6,364 nucleotides of DNA, taken from NCBI GenBank assembly GCA_002438575.1, contig DJPP01000019.1:1-6364 (forward strand), written 5' to 3'. The position numbers were made by a program, and so were the translations under genes. The first letter of the stretch is position 1; every line of letters begins with the position of its first letter. This document shows positions 1 to 4,944 of this stretch, piece after piece. The notes under the pieces are model-generated. The model searched no databases and was not told the origin of the DNA. It was given only the letters and a program-made list of their open reading frames with translations. The DNA is from Oscillospiraceae bacterium UBA6409 (lineage in GTDB: Bacteria; Bacillota; Clostridia; Oscillospirales; Oscillospiraceae).

Positions 1-338
1 TCGATCAGCGTGCTCTCCACGCCCTTCCACTCCCGGCGCACGGTGGCCATGTCGCCCTTGCGGTACAGGTCGCCCAGCCGCTTTTCGCCGTTGAGCAGCA
101 GGTCCTTGCGCTCCGCGCAGGTCATGCTGGCCACAGCCTTGGCCTCCCGCGCCACGCGGTTCATATTGTCAAGGAGATGATCCTTTTGCTTCCTGCCGAA
201 GGCCCTCCAGTCCGTCTCCTTGATGAGATCGAGAGCGATGGAGCCAAACTCCTTCAGGTTGGCGGCCTGCGCCTTCCAGTCCATCTCGGTCTTGGCGCGG
301 AAGAACTCGGGGTTGGGAAATTTCTTCTTGTCAGCCAT
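1..338 (-). CDS. Unrecognised protein, N-terminal 112 residues only; third gene of the CooC/dehydratase operon
   Basis: The frame stays open from an ATG at 338 to the window edge, so the C-terminus is missing. The start is well supported. A GGAGGT ribosome binding site (347-352) lies 8 nt upstream, and the ATG overlaps the stop of the preceding dehydratase-like gene by one base (TGATG), which implies translational coupling. The visible protein begins MADKKKFPNPEFF and is highly charged and probably alpha-helical. It has many Lys, Arg and Glu residues, one Cys (in SMTCAER, about residue 74), and no signal peptide or membrane segment. I do not recognise a domain. Because dehydratase-family enzymes usually consist of two homologous subunits, this could be the N-terminal extension of a second subunit whose catalytic core lies outside the window. 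That is inference from position only. A separate helper protein is equally possible. Confidence 0.75.
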   Translation of the reverse strand, partial: MADKKKFPNPEFFRAKTEMDWKAQAANLKEFGSIALDLIKETDWRAFGRKQKDHLLDNMNRVAREAKAVASMTCAERKDLLLNGEKRLGDLYRKGDMATVRREWKGVESTLI

Positions 339-1537
339 CAGTTGGCACCTCCGTTCTGCTTGTGGAGCTTCTTGATCTCCAGCGACTCCACAAAGGCCTG
401 CACGCGGGTCCGCAGCTGGCCGGAGTTGCCGTTGTTGTACAGACGGTCGATGCTCAGCACCGGCCAGTCATACTCCTCGTGCATGATGTGGCTCACCAGC
501 GCGCGCTCAAAGCCCCAGTAGTCGCAGTATTTCATCTGCTCATAGATGATACCGTCGGCGTGGTATTCCTTTGCCAGACGATCCGCCGTCTCACGGCGCT
601 GCAGTACCTTCTCGTCGGCGATGTAGCGGGCGCATTCGGAGTGCCGCATGATGTGCATACAGATCTGGGGCAGGGCCTCCTCGTCGTCCTTCAGCTCGAT
701 GATCTCCCGCCCGGGGGTGGAGCCGAAGCAGTAGCGGTCAGACACCACCAGTGCGCCGCAGCCCTCGATAAGCTTCGTCAGCTGGGGGTCGTCGATCTCG
801 CTGCCCACGATGGCCACGCGGGCGCGGAAGGCGGGCTTGGGATCCGGCTTGCGCTTTTTCAGCTCCGTCAGCGTCTCCCGCAGGTAGGGCAGGATCAGGT
901 ACTTGGGACAGGTGAAGCTCACCAGGTTCAGCACATGGAACTCATAGCCGGTGATGACCGGGTTCTCCGCCTTCCGCATCTCGCCGATCTCGCTGATGAT
1001 GGAACAGACCTCGTTGTGTTCCTTCACGGCTTGGCGAATAGCTGCGTCGGAGGTATCTACGCCGTATTTCTCCGTCAGGGGATCCAGCACCCGGCGGCGC
1101 ATCTGCTTGACGTAGGACTCCAGCGTGTAGTCGGTGATCTTGTAGGGGATGTCGCAGTGGGTGACAAAGAAGTTGGGCTTGTCATTCATCTGCAAAATTT
1201 CAAAGTGCTCCATGGCGCGGTTCATCATGGAACAGGCGTCCACGCCGGCCAGCGCGTCCAGGAACTGGTAGCCGCCCTCCATGCCGCGCTCCACCAGGGC
1301 GCGCGCATATTCACAGGTATAGTTGGACATATAGTAGGTAGCGATGTCCAGTGAACCGGTACGGGGGGCGCGGAGCCGGACGGAGAAGCAGCCGGGCAGG
1401 TTCAGCAGCGGCTCAGGCATATGGTAGCAGGTATAGCCGATCGCCAGCTTCCCCTCCGCCTGGGCCTGCTTCACCAGATCATTGTCGGCGTTCTCCAACA
1501 GGCTCTCGAAGTAGATCAGATGCTTCAGGTCTCTCAA
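338..1537 (-). CDS. 2-hydroxyacyl-CoA dehydratase / benzoyl-CoA reductase family (HgdB/BcrC-type) iron-sulfur protein
   Basis: The protein is 399 aa, a normal length for a subunit of this family, whose members hold [4Fe-4S] clusters and use ATP-primed electrons for difficult reductions or for radical dehydration of 2-hydroxyacyl-CoAs. Family-like features are: an N-terminal MPEPLLNLPG stretch (40-49) resembling the usual 'PEELI-AAG' motif; Cys75 (NYTCEYAR); Cys102 in VDACSMMNRAMEHFEI, matching the 'sCD..rr..e' motif; and Cys338 in ADGIIYEQMKYCDYWGFE, matching the C-terminal 'aDGvI....kfCdp.g.e' motif. These three Cys are the likely cluster ligands. The protein has about a dozen Cys overall and no signal peptide, so it is cytoplasmic. 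The start is TTG, chosen because AGGAGAGAGGTG (1544-1555) sits 6 nt upstream. It lies 30 bp after the CooC-like gene and overlaps the next gene by one base. The substrate cannot be read from the sequence. A double-cubane-cluster-type reductase with a small-molecule substrate is an alternative to a true acyl-CoA dehydratase. Confidence 0.83.
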   Translation of the reverse strand: MRDLKHLIYFESLLENADNDLVKQAQAEGKLAIGYTCYHMPEPLLNLPGCFSVRLRAPRTGSLDIATYYMSNYTCEYARALVERGMEGGYQFLDALAGVDACSMMNRAMEHFEILQMNDKPNFFVTHCDIPYKITDYTLESYVKQMRRRVLDPLTEKYGVDTSDAAIRQAVKEHNEVCSIISEIGEMRKAENPVITGYEFHVLNLVSFTCPKYLILPYLRETLTELKKRKPDPKPAFRARVAIVGSEIDDPQLTKLIEGCGALVVSDRYCFGSTPGREIIELKDDEEALPQICMHIMRHSECARYIADEKVLQRRETADRLAKEYHADGIIYEQMKYCDYWGFERALVSHIMHEEYDWPVLSIDRLYNNGNSGQLRTRVQAFVESLEIKKLHKQNGGAN

Positions 1538-1543
1538 GAATTA

Positions 1544-1555
1544 CACCTCTCTCCT
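1544..1555 (-). promoter_or_regulatory. Ribosome binding site deciding a TTG start (dehydratase-like gene)
   Basis: On the minus strand this reads AGGAGAGAGGTG and ends 6 nt before the TTG at 1537. No in-frame ATG or GTG lies at a suitable distance, and the first in-frame ATG is at residue 40, inside a conserved motif. TTG is therefore the likely start. Confidence 0.7.
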
Positions 1556-1567
1556 AATGTATTTCAA

Positions 1568-2335
1568 TTATAAGATCTCCAGCTTGGTCAGGGCTTCGCG
1601 TGCGCCTTGGAGGACGGGTGCCTCCTCCGGCAAGTCAAAAACACTGAGACCCTGGATATCATTGGCGGCGTGCTGTGGGTCGCTGCCGATGGTGGCCAGT
1701 ATCTCCGTGCCGTTGATATGGATGTAGGGGATCAGCGCCGGGTCCGTGACCCGGTTGACGATGGCGCCGCAGCGGTCATACATCACCAGGTCATCGGCCA
1801 CCCGCTTGATGGTGTCAATGACCTGTGTGCCCTTGCGGCTGGGATCGGTGATGAGCACCAGATGCGTCACCTTCTCCATCACCCGGCGGTTGATCTGCTC
1901 GATGCCGGCCTCGCCGTCGATGACCACATAGTCAAAGTCATTGGCCAGCAGGTTGATGACCTCCTTCAGATAGGCGTTCACCTTGCAGTAGCAGCCTGCC
2001 GTTTCCGGCCGGCCGATGGCCAGGAACGAGAACCGCTGCTGCTCCACCATGGTGTCAAAAATGCGGTATCGTGCCTCGCTGAGAAGCTCGATGGCCTCCC
2101 GGGGCGCACCGTCCTCCACCGAGGCCACGATGCTCTTGCGGATGTCGTCCAGCGTCTCCTTTACCTCAACGCCCAGCGCGGTGGACAGTCCCACCGCCGG
2201 GTCGGCGTCGATGGCCAGAATACGCCTGTCGGGGTACGCCTCTGTCAGCAGCCGCACAAAGGCGGCGGAGATGGAGGTCTTGCCCACGCCGCCCTTACCG
2301 GCGACGGCAATGATCTTGGGGGAGTGCTCCAACAA
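1568..2335 (-). CDS. CooC-family MinD/ParA-like P-loop ATPase (metallocenter maturation type)
   Basis: The protein is 255 aa, the usual size for CooC, the ATPase that helps insert nickel into carbon monoxide dehydrogenase. It has a deviant Walker A motif, GKGGVGKT (13-20), with the signature first Lys (K14), and an A'-type motif AIDADP (41-46). A CxC pair, Cys115 and Cys117 in AGCYCKVN, corresponds to the dimer-interface metal-binding CxC of CooC proteins. A Walker B-like VVIDGEAG (137-144) is followed by EQINRR. NifH-type cluster ligands are absent. It is the first gene of the minus-strand operon, 30 bp before the dehydratase-like gene. The start is TTG, supported by AAAGGA 8 nt upstream (2344-2349); a second TTG follows directly. 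Known CooC proteins serve CO dehydrogenase, but none is visible here. The inferred role is ATP-dependent activation, metal loading or electron delivery for the neighbouring iron-sulfur protein. Confidence 0.87.
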   Translation of the reverse strand: MLEHSPKIIAVAGKGGVGKTSISAAFVRLLTEAYPDRRILAIDADPAVGLSTALGVEVKETLDDIRKSIVASVEDGAPREAIELLSEARYRIFDTMVEQQRFSFLAIGRPETAGCYCKVNAYLKEVINLLANDFDYVVIDGEAGIEQINRRVMEKVTHLVLITDPSRKGTQVIDTIKRVADDLVMYDRCGAIVNRVTDPALIPYIHINGTEILATIGSDPQHAANDIQGLSVFDLPEEAPVLQGAREALTKLEIL

Positions 2336-2343
2336 GTCTCACG

Positions 2344-2349
2344 TCCTTT
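2344..2349 (-). promoter_or_regulatory. Ribosome binding site deciding a TTG start (CooC-like gene)
   Basis: AAAGGA on the minus strand lies 8 nt before the TTG at 2335. The P-loop begins 13 residues later, as is normal for the family, so a longer or much shorter N-terminus is unlikely. Confidence 0.6.
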
Positions 2350-2360
2350 CGTGCTACCCG

Positions 2361-2390
2361 CCGCCGTCATTTCAAAGCAAAATGGCGGTT
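2361..2390 (-). other. Imperfect hairpin in the CooC-like gene's 5' leader
   Basis: On the minus strand CCGCC-ATTT can pair with AAAT-GAC-GGCGG across a 7-nt loop, with a GAC bulge. It lies upstream of the ribosome binding site in a leader of roughly 95 nt. No T-run follows, so it is not a terminator. It could affect message stability or initiation, but pairing of this quality can arise by chance. Confidence 0.25.
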
Positions 2391-2421
2391 ATGCCACAGA
2401 AGTACGCGGGTTTGTGCAGTA

Positions 2422-2439
2422 TTGTTAAATTCCTAACAT
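2422..2439. promoter_or_regulatory. Candidate Rex-type (NADH/NAD+ redox sensor) operator
   Basis: TTGTTAA-ATTC-CTAACAT matches 12 of the 14 defined positions of the Firmicutes Rex consensus TTGTTAA-N4-TTAACAA. The left half is perfect and the right half has two mismatches. It lies at or just downstream of the proposed -10 of the minus-strand operon promoter, where a repressor would block initiation. The binding assignment is inferred from motif similarity; no rex gene is visible in the window. Confidence 0.45.
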
Positions 2440-2469
2440 CATACTACCACAAATACCGGCAAATTGCAA
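2438..2469 (-). promoter_or_regulatory. Probable promoter of the CooC/dehydratase operon
   Basis: Read on the minus strand, TTGCAA (2469-2464) is followed after 17 bp by TAGTAT (2446-2441). A better -10, TATGAT (2443-2438), overlaps it but would leave a 20-bp spacer. Each hexamer is only a partial match, so this would be a moderate promoter. It would start transcription near 2430-2435 and give a leader of roughly 95 nt. Confidence 0.4.
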
Positions 2470-2492
2470 CGAAAGTTTCGGCGTTTTGCAAC
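2464..2492. repeat. Direct repeat TTGCAAC x2 at 22 bp around the palindrome CGAAAGTTTCG
   Basis: TTGCAAC occurs at 2464-2470 and 2486-2492, a start-to-start distance of 22 bp, about two helical turns. Between the copies is the perfect palindrome CGAAA-G-TTTCG (2470-2480). The first copy coincides with the proposed -35 of the minus-strand promoter, as expected for a regulator-binding region. No known regulator consensus was recognised. Confidence 0.35.
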
Positions 2493-2530
2493 ATTTTTTG
2501 GTGGTATTGCGCCACGGACGCGATATTGCG

Positions 2531-2554
2531 CGCCGCATTTTTTGCGGCGTTTTT
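2531..2554 (+). terminator. Hairpin plus T-run between the divergent promoters (terminator-like)
   Basis: CGCCGCA (2531-2537) pairs perfectly with TGCGGCG (2543-2549) around a T5 loop, followed by TTTTT (2550-2554). As a plus-strand structure it resembles a short intrinsic terminator. It lies upstream of the kinase promoter, so it would stop stray plus-strand transcripts from the left rather than end a known gene. Read on the minus strand there is no T-run after the stem. Confidence 0.35.
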
Positions 2555-2568
2555 GCGCCTTTGCCCCT

Positions 2569-2597
2569 TTGACGCGGCGGGCATACCGTGCTATAAT
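2569..2597 (+). promoter_or_regulatory. Near-consensus sigma-70/SigA promoter of the kinase operon
   Basis: TTGACG (2569-2574) and a perfect TATAAT (2592-2597) are separated by exactly 17 bp. The TGC just before the -10 adds an extended -10 element. Transcription would start near 2604, giving a leader of about 34 nt before the ATG at 2638. This is the strongest promoter in the window and suggests steady housekeeping expression. Confidence 0.85.
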
Positions 2598-2637
2598 ACG
2601 GGATAAAGTATCACACCCTCTTGAAAGGAGAGGCTTT

Positions 2638-3564
2638 ATGCGTATCATTGATCTGGAGACCATCAACCAGGCCATGAATAACGAGACACAGTTCGTCCTG
2701 CGCTGTGAGGAGGTTTTCCACGACAAGGTATCCTCCGCCGCGGCGGCTGTCCTGTCCGCAGGGCGTGAGCGCCGCATCGTGGCGCTGACCGGCCCCTCCG
2801 GCAGCGGCAAGACCACCACCGCTATGCGCCTGCGCGACTACCTGGAGAATTTGGGCGTCAAGGTCTGCCTGTTGAGCATGGACAACTTTTTCCTGCCCTT
2901 GGACCAACGTCCGCCGGAGGCCACCGACTGGGAGTCCCCCTACTGCGTCAACGTGGACCTGCTGGTCAGCTGCATCGGCCGTTTGCTGGACGGCGAGCAG
3001 GTGGATATCCCCTGGTACGATTTCAAGACCGGCACCACCGGCGGCTACAAGCCCATGCAGGGCGACAAGGACTGCATCGTCATCGCTGAGGGCATCCATA
3101 TGCTCAACCCTCTGATCTTCGATAAGATCCGCGGCGCGGCCACCGGTATCTACGTGGCGCCCCGCACCCGTATCCTCACCAACGGGGACCGCGTGGTCCG
3201 TCCCGAGCAGCTGCGCGTGGCCCGCCGGCTCATCCGTGACTACAACACCCGGGGCCACTCCCTGCGGGAGACGGTGGAGCGCGCCGAGAGCGTCAACGCC
3301 GGCGAGGTCAACTACATCCGGCCCTTTAAGAGCAACGCCGCCATCCACATCGACTCCTTCCACGACTATGAGCCCTGTATCCTGGCCAAGTGCCTGGCCA
3401 ACATCCCCAACTTCCGGCAGGAGCTGACGCCGGAATATATGCGGGAGCACGATCTCACCGACCTGGTGGAGGTGGTGGAGAGCGTCCCGCCTCTGCACAC
3501 GCCTTATGTGCCGCTGAATTCCATCGTCCGCGAGTTCGTGGGCGGCAGCAGCTATGAATATTGA
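2638..3564 (+). CDS. Uridine-kinase-like nucleoside kinase (phosphoribulokinase/uridine kinase family)
   Basis: The protein is 308 aa. Members of this P-loop family phosphorylate nucleosides, classically uridine or cytidine, using a nucleoside triphosphate. Visible motifs in order are: Walker A GPSGSGKT (52-59); SMDNFF (80-85), equivalent to 'SLDDFY' with the catalytic Asp82; AEGIHMLNP (150-158); the Arg-rich lid RRLIRDYNTRGHS (196-208); and GEVNYIRPFKSNA, matching the 'GE..nI.PfqenAD' motif. It is longer than a typical Udk (about 210 aa) because of about 45 extra N-terminal residues and a C-terminal tail. It lacks the large TGS-type N-terminal region of the long clostridial nucleoside kinases. 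The ATG at 2638 was chosen because AAAGGAG (2624-2630) precedes it by 7 nt; the promoter at 2569-2597 rules out the longer open frame beginning at 2464. It is first in an operon with the next gene. The substrate is not proven. Confidence 0.85.
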   Translation: MRIIDLETINQAMNNETQFVLRCEEVFHDKVSSAAAAVLSAGRERRIVALTGPSGSGKTTTAMRLRDYLENLGVKVCLLSMDNFFLPLDQRPPEATDWESPYCVNVDLLVSCIGRLLDGEQVDIPWYDFKTGTTGGYKPMQGDKDCIVIAEGIHMLNPLIFDKIRGAATGIYVAPRTRILTNGDRVVRPEQLRVARRLIRDYNTRGHSLRETVERAESVNAGEVNYIRPFKSNAAIHIDSFHDYEPCILAKCLANIPNFRQELTPEYMREHDLTDLVEVVESVPPLHTPYVPLNSIVREFVGGSSYEY

Positions 3565-3587
3565 GCAATAAGGGAGGTATCCTAACT

Positions 3588-4211
3588 ATGAGCAGGATCA
3601 TTACCATCAGCCGTGAGTTCGGCTCCGGCGGCCGCGAGCTGGGCAAGCGTCTGGCTGAGGCGCTGGGCATTCCGTGCTACGACCACGAGATCATCGAGAT
3701 GATCGCCAAGGAAAACGGCTTCAACGAGGACTATGTGGCCAATGTGGCCGAAAAGAGCATCGAGGCCGCCTACCCGCTGACCATCGGGCACCGCTTCGGT
3801 ATGCAGCCCTTCCAGATCATGGAGCAGCCCATCCGTGTGGCGGTGGCCCAGCGCCAGATCATCGAGAACTTCGCCAAGCAGGGCGACTGCGTCATCGTGG
3901 GCCGCGCCGCTGACGTTATCCTCAAGGACTACGACCCGCTGAACATCTTTGTCTATGCGGATAAGGACTCCAAGATCGAGCGCTGCCAGCGCCGCGCCCC
4001 GCAGGGCGAGCACCTGACGCCCCGGGAGATCGAATCCCGCATGAAGCAGATCGACCGCAACCGCGCCCAGCACCACCAGATGTACAGCGACAGCAAGTGG
4101 GGCGACAAGGGCTCCTACGACCTGTGCATCAACACCACCAAGCGATTCGTCAAGGATATCGTTCCGTCCATCGCCAAGTTCTGCGAGGACTGGTTCAATT
4201 CCCACGGTTAA
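3588..4211 (+). CDS. Cytidylate kinase-like family protein
   Basis: The protein is 207 aa. It opens with ITISREFGSGG (5-15), the glycine-rich phosphate-binding loop of the cytidylate-kinase-like family (Cytidylate_kin2 type), followed by RELGKRLAEALGIPCYDHEII, VIVGRAADVIL (102-112) and an Arg-rich lid region. The C-terminal part, with GSYDLCINT, also fits the family. These proteins resemble CMP kinase but diverge from canonical Cmk, and their true substrate is usually unassigned, so I give no gene symbol. It starts 23 bp after the nucleoside kinase stop, with AGGGAGGT (3571-3578) 9 nt before the ATG. A TTG at 3561 is rejected because the ribosome binding site would then lie inside the gene. 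Co-transcription with a uridine-kinase-like enzyme suggests a joint role in pyrimidine salvage, which is inference. An intrinsic terminator follows directly. Confidence 0.87.
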   Translation: MSRIITISREFGSGGRELGKRLAEALGIPCYDHEIIEMIAKENGFNEDYVANVAEKSIEAAYPLTIGHRFGMQPFQIMEQPIRVAVAQRQIIENFAKQGDCVIVGRAADVILKDYDPLNIFVYADKDSKIERCQRRAPQGEHLTPREIESRMKQIDRNRAQHHQMYSDSKWGDKGSYDLCINTTKRFVKDIVPSIAKFCEDWFNSHG

Positions 4212-4217
4212 ATACAT

Positions 4218-4243
4218 AAAAGGCCCGCTTTGCGGGCCTTTTT
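4218..4243 (+). terminator. Intrinsic terminator after the kinase operon
   Basis: GGCCCGC (4222-4228) and GCGGGCC (4232-4238) form a perfect 7-bp GC stem with a TTT loop. It is flanked by AAAA and followed by TTTTT (4239-4243), which can extend the stem. It begins 7 nt after the stop codon at 4209-4211. It ends only 12 nt before the ribosome binding site of the next same-strand gene, so some read-through is likely. Confidence 0.88.
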
Positions 4244-4269
4244 ACCACAGAGAAGAAGGAGGCCGTTCT

Positions 4270-4467
4270 GTGAAAGTCCGTCTCAACGACGATCCCGAGA
4301 TCGTCAAGACCATCCGCGAGGGCCTGAAGCGCACCGGCGGCTACTGCCCCTGCCGTCTTGCCCGCACCGAGGAGAACAGGTGTATGTGCAAGGAGTTCAA
4401 GGACCAGATCGCCGACCCGAACTTCGAGGGCTACTGCCACTGTCGTTTGTACTACAAGGAGAAATAA
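4270..4467 (+). CDS. Small ferredoxin:thioredoxin reductase catalytic-chain-like protein (65 aa)
   Basis: The 65-aa protein has three Cys-x-Cys pairs: CPC (Cys26, Cys28), CMC (Cys38, Cys40) and CHC (Cys56, Cys58). This is the signature of the catalytic chain of ferredoxin:thioredoxin reductase, which uses a [4Fe-4S] cluster beside a redox-active disulfide to pass electrons from ferredoxin to thioredoxin. By analogy with the plant-type enzyme, Cys26, Cys38, Cys40 and Cys56 would hold the cluster, and Cys28 and Cys58 would form the disulfide. Spacing differs from the plant-type pattern (CPC-x16-CPC-x8-CHC); here it is CPC-x9-CMC-x15-CHC, and the protein is much shorter. The start is GTG, with AAGGAGG (4256-4262) 7 nt upstream. 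No FTR variable chain, thioredoxin or rubredoxin is adjacent. It sits between two terminator hairpins. The partner and target are unknown. Confidence 0.86.
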   Translation: MKVRLNDDPEIVKTIREGLKRTGGYCPCRLARTEENRCMCKEFKDQIADPNFEGYCHCRLYYKEK

Positions 4468-4493
4468 AAAACCGGGCCATGGCCCGGTTTTTT
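4466..4493. terminator. Bidirectional intrinsic terminator between convergent genes
   Basis: The perfect palindrome CCGGGCCATGGCCCGG (4472-4487) is flanked by a run of A on the left and TTTTTT (4488-4493) on the right, so it can terminate from either side. It overlaps the stop codons of both flanking genes (4465-4467 plus, 4494-4492 minus), a very compact arrangement. Confidence 0.88.
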
Positions 4494-4941
4494 ATTTCTT
4501 CAGCAGTTCCTTCACCAGTCCGACACCGGTCAGCACCACGCCGCCGATGAGCATAAAGTCCGCCAGGTTCCACACCAACGCTCGTTTTTTGACCTTTCGG
4601 TGGGGAAATTGCAGATAGTCCGTCACACTGCCCCGCCGCAGCCGGTCCCACTGGTTGCTGATGCCGCCCAGCAGCACCGACAGAATGCCCAGTTGTGCCG
4701 CGAAGGTCCGCTTGCCCAGCTCCGGCAGCAGGCACACCGCCGCCGCCAGCCACACGCCCAGCGGCAGCCAGCGCAGCAGCTTCTCATGCTTCTGTCCCAG
4801 CCCCAGAAAGAACCCCCGATTCTCCAGATGGGTCAGACGGAGGTATTTGCTCTCCAGCTTCAGCTTCCCTGTGCGGGACAGGTATTTCAGTACCCGGTCG
4901 GCGGCGAACAGCGCCGCCGCAATGCCGATGGCTATGTACAT
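4492..4941 (-). CDS. lspA: Signal peptidase II-like aspartic protease (LspA family)
   Basis: The protein is 149 aa, with about four predicted membrane helices (roughly 1-20, 55-73, 80-98 and 128-147). LspA cleaves the signal peptide from prolipoproteins in the membrane after lipidation of the conserved Cys. Family motifs are visible: ENRGFFLG (40-47) for 'NxGaafg'; GGISNQWDRLRRGSVTDYL (92-110) for 'GGalGN.iDR...g.VvDf'; and WNLADF (124-129) for 'FNvADs'. The catalytic pair is Asp108 and Asp128, with supporting Asn96, Arg100 and Asn125. The motifs are somewhat divergent (Trp98, Tyr109, Trp124), so a paralogue in a genome with a second, canonical LspA is possible. The ATG lies 3 bp after the rhomboid stop, and its GGAGGT (4947-4952) overlaps that stop codon, so the two genes are translationally coupled. 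The gene ends in the shared bidirectional terminator. Confidence 0.84.
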   Translation of the reverse strand: MYIAIGIAAALFAADRVLKYLSRTGKLKLESKYLRLTHLENRGFFLGLGQKHEKLLRWLPLGVWLAAAVCLLPELGKRTFAAQLGILSVLLGGISNQWDRLRRGSVTDYLQFPHRKVKKRALVWNLADFMLIGGVVLTGVGLVKELLKK

Positions 4942-4944
4942 CCG

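Noticed and set aside
362..1354. Long plus-strand open frame (330 codons) opposite the dehydratase-like gene
   Set aside because: It is an antisense shadow of a gene with strong family motifs, caused by GC-rich third positions. Its translation is low-complexity (Val, Leu, His, Gly) and it has no ribosome binding site.
1568..2335. Nitrogenase iron protein (NifH) or chromosome-partitioning ParA
   Set aside because: The CxC at 115-117 within GCYCKVN and the 255-aa length fit CooC. NifH's separated cluster Cys residues are absent and no parB or nif genes are nearby.
1607..2428. Plus-strand open frame opposite the CooC-like gene
   Set aside because: Antisense of a clear P-loop ATPase, with no recognisable domain or plausible initiation site.
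2464..2637. N-terminal extension of the nucleoside kinase by 58 residues
   Set aside because: The near-consensus promoter (2569-2597) lies inside this stretch, and a strong ribosome binding site serves the ATG at 2638.
2336..2637. Riboswitch or small RNA gene in the 302-bp intergenic region
   Set aside because: The hairpins found are short and isolated. No conserved riboswitch core was recognised and the region is explained by divergent promoters and operators.
2611..3498. Minus-strand open frame opposite the nucleoside kinase
   Set aside because: Shadow frame rich in His, Val, Gly and Asp, opposite a well-supported kinase.
3561..3587. Earlier TTG start for the cytidylate-kinase-like gene
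   Set aside because: It would overlap the upstream stop and place the AGGGAGGT site inside the coding sequence. The ATG at 3588 places the P-loop at residues 5-15, as usual for the family.
3588..4211. Canonical cytidylate kinase (cmk)
   Set aside because: The ISREFGSGG loop and the order of later motifs fit the cytidylate-kinase-like family rather than Cmk, which begins with an 'IDGPSGSGKST' loop.
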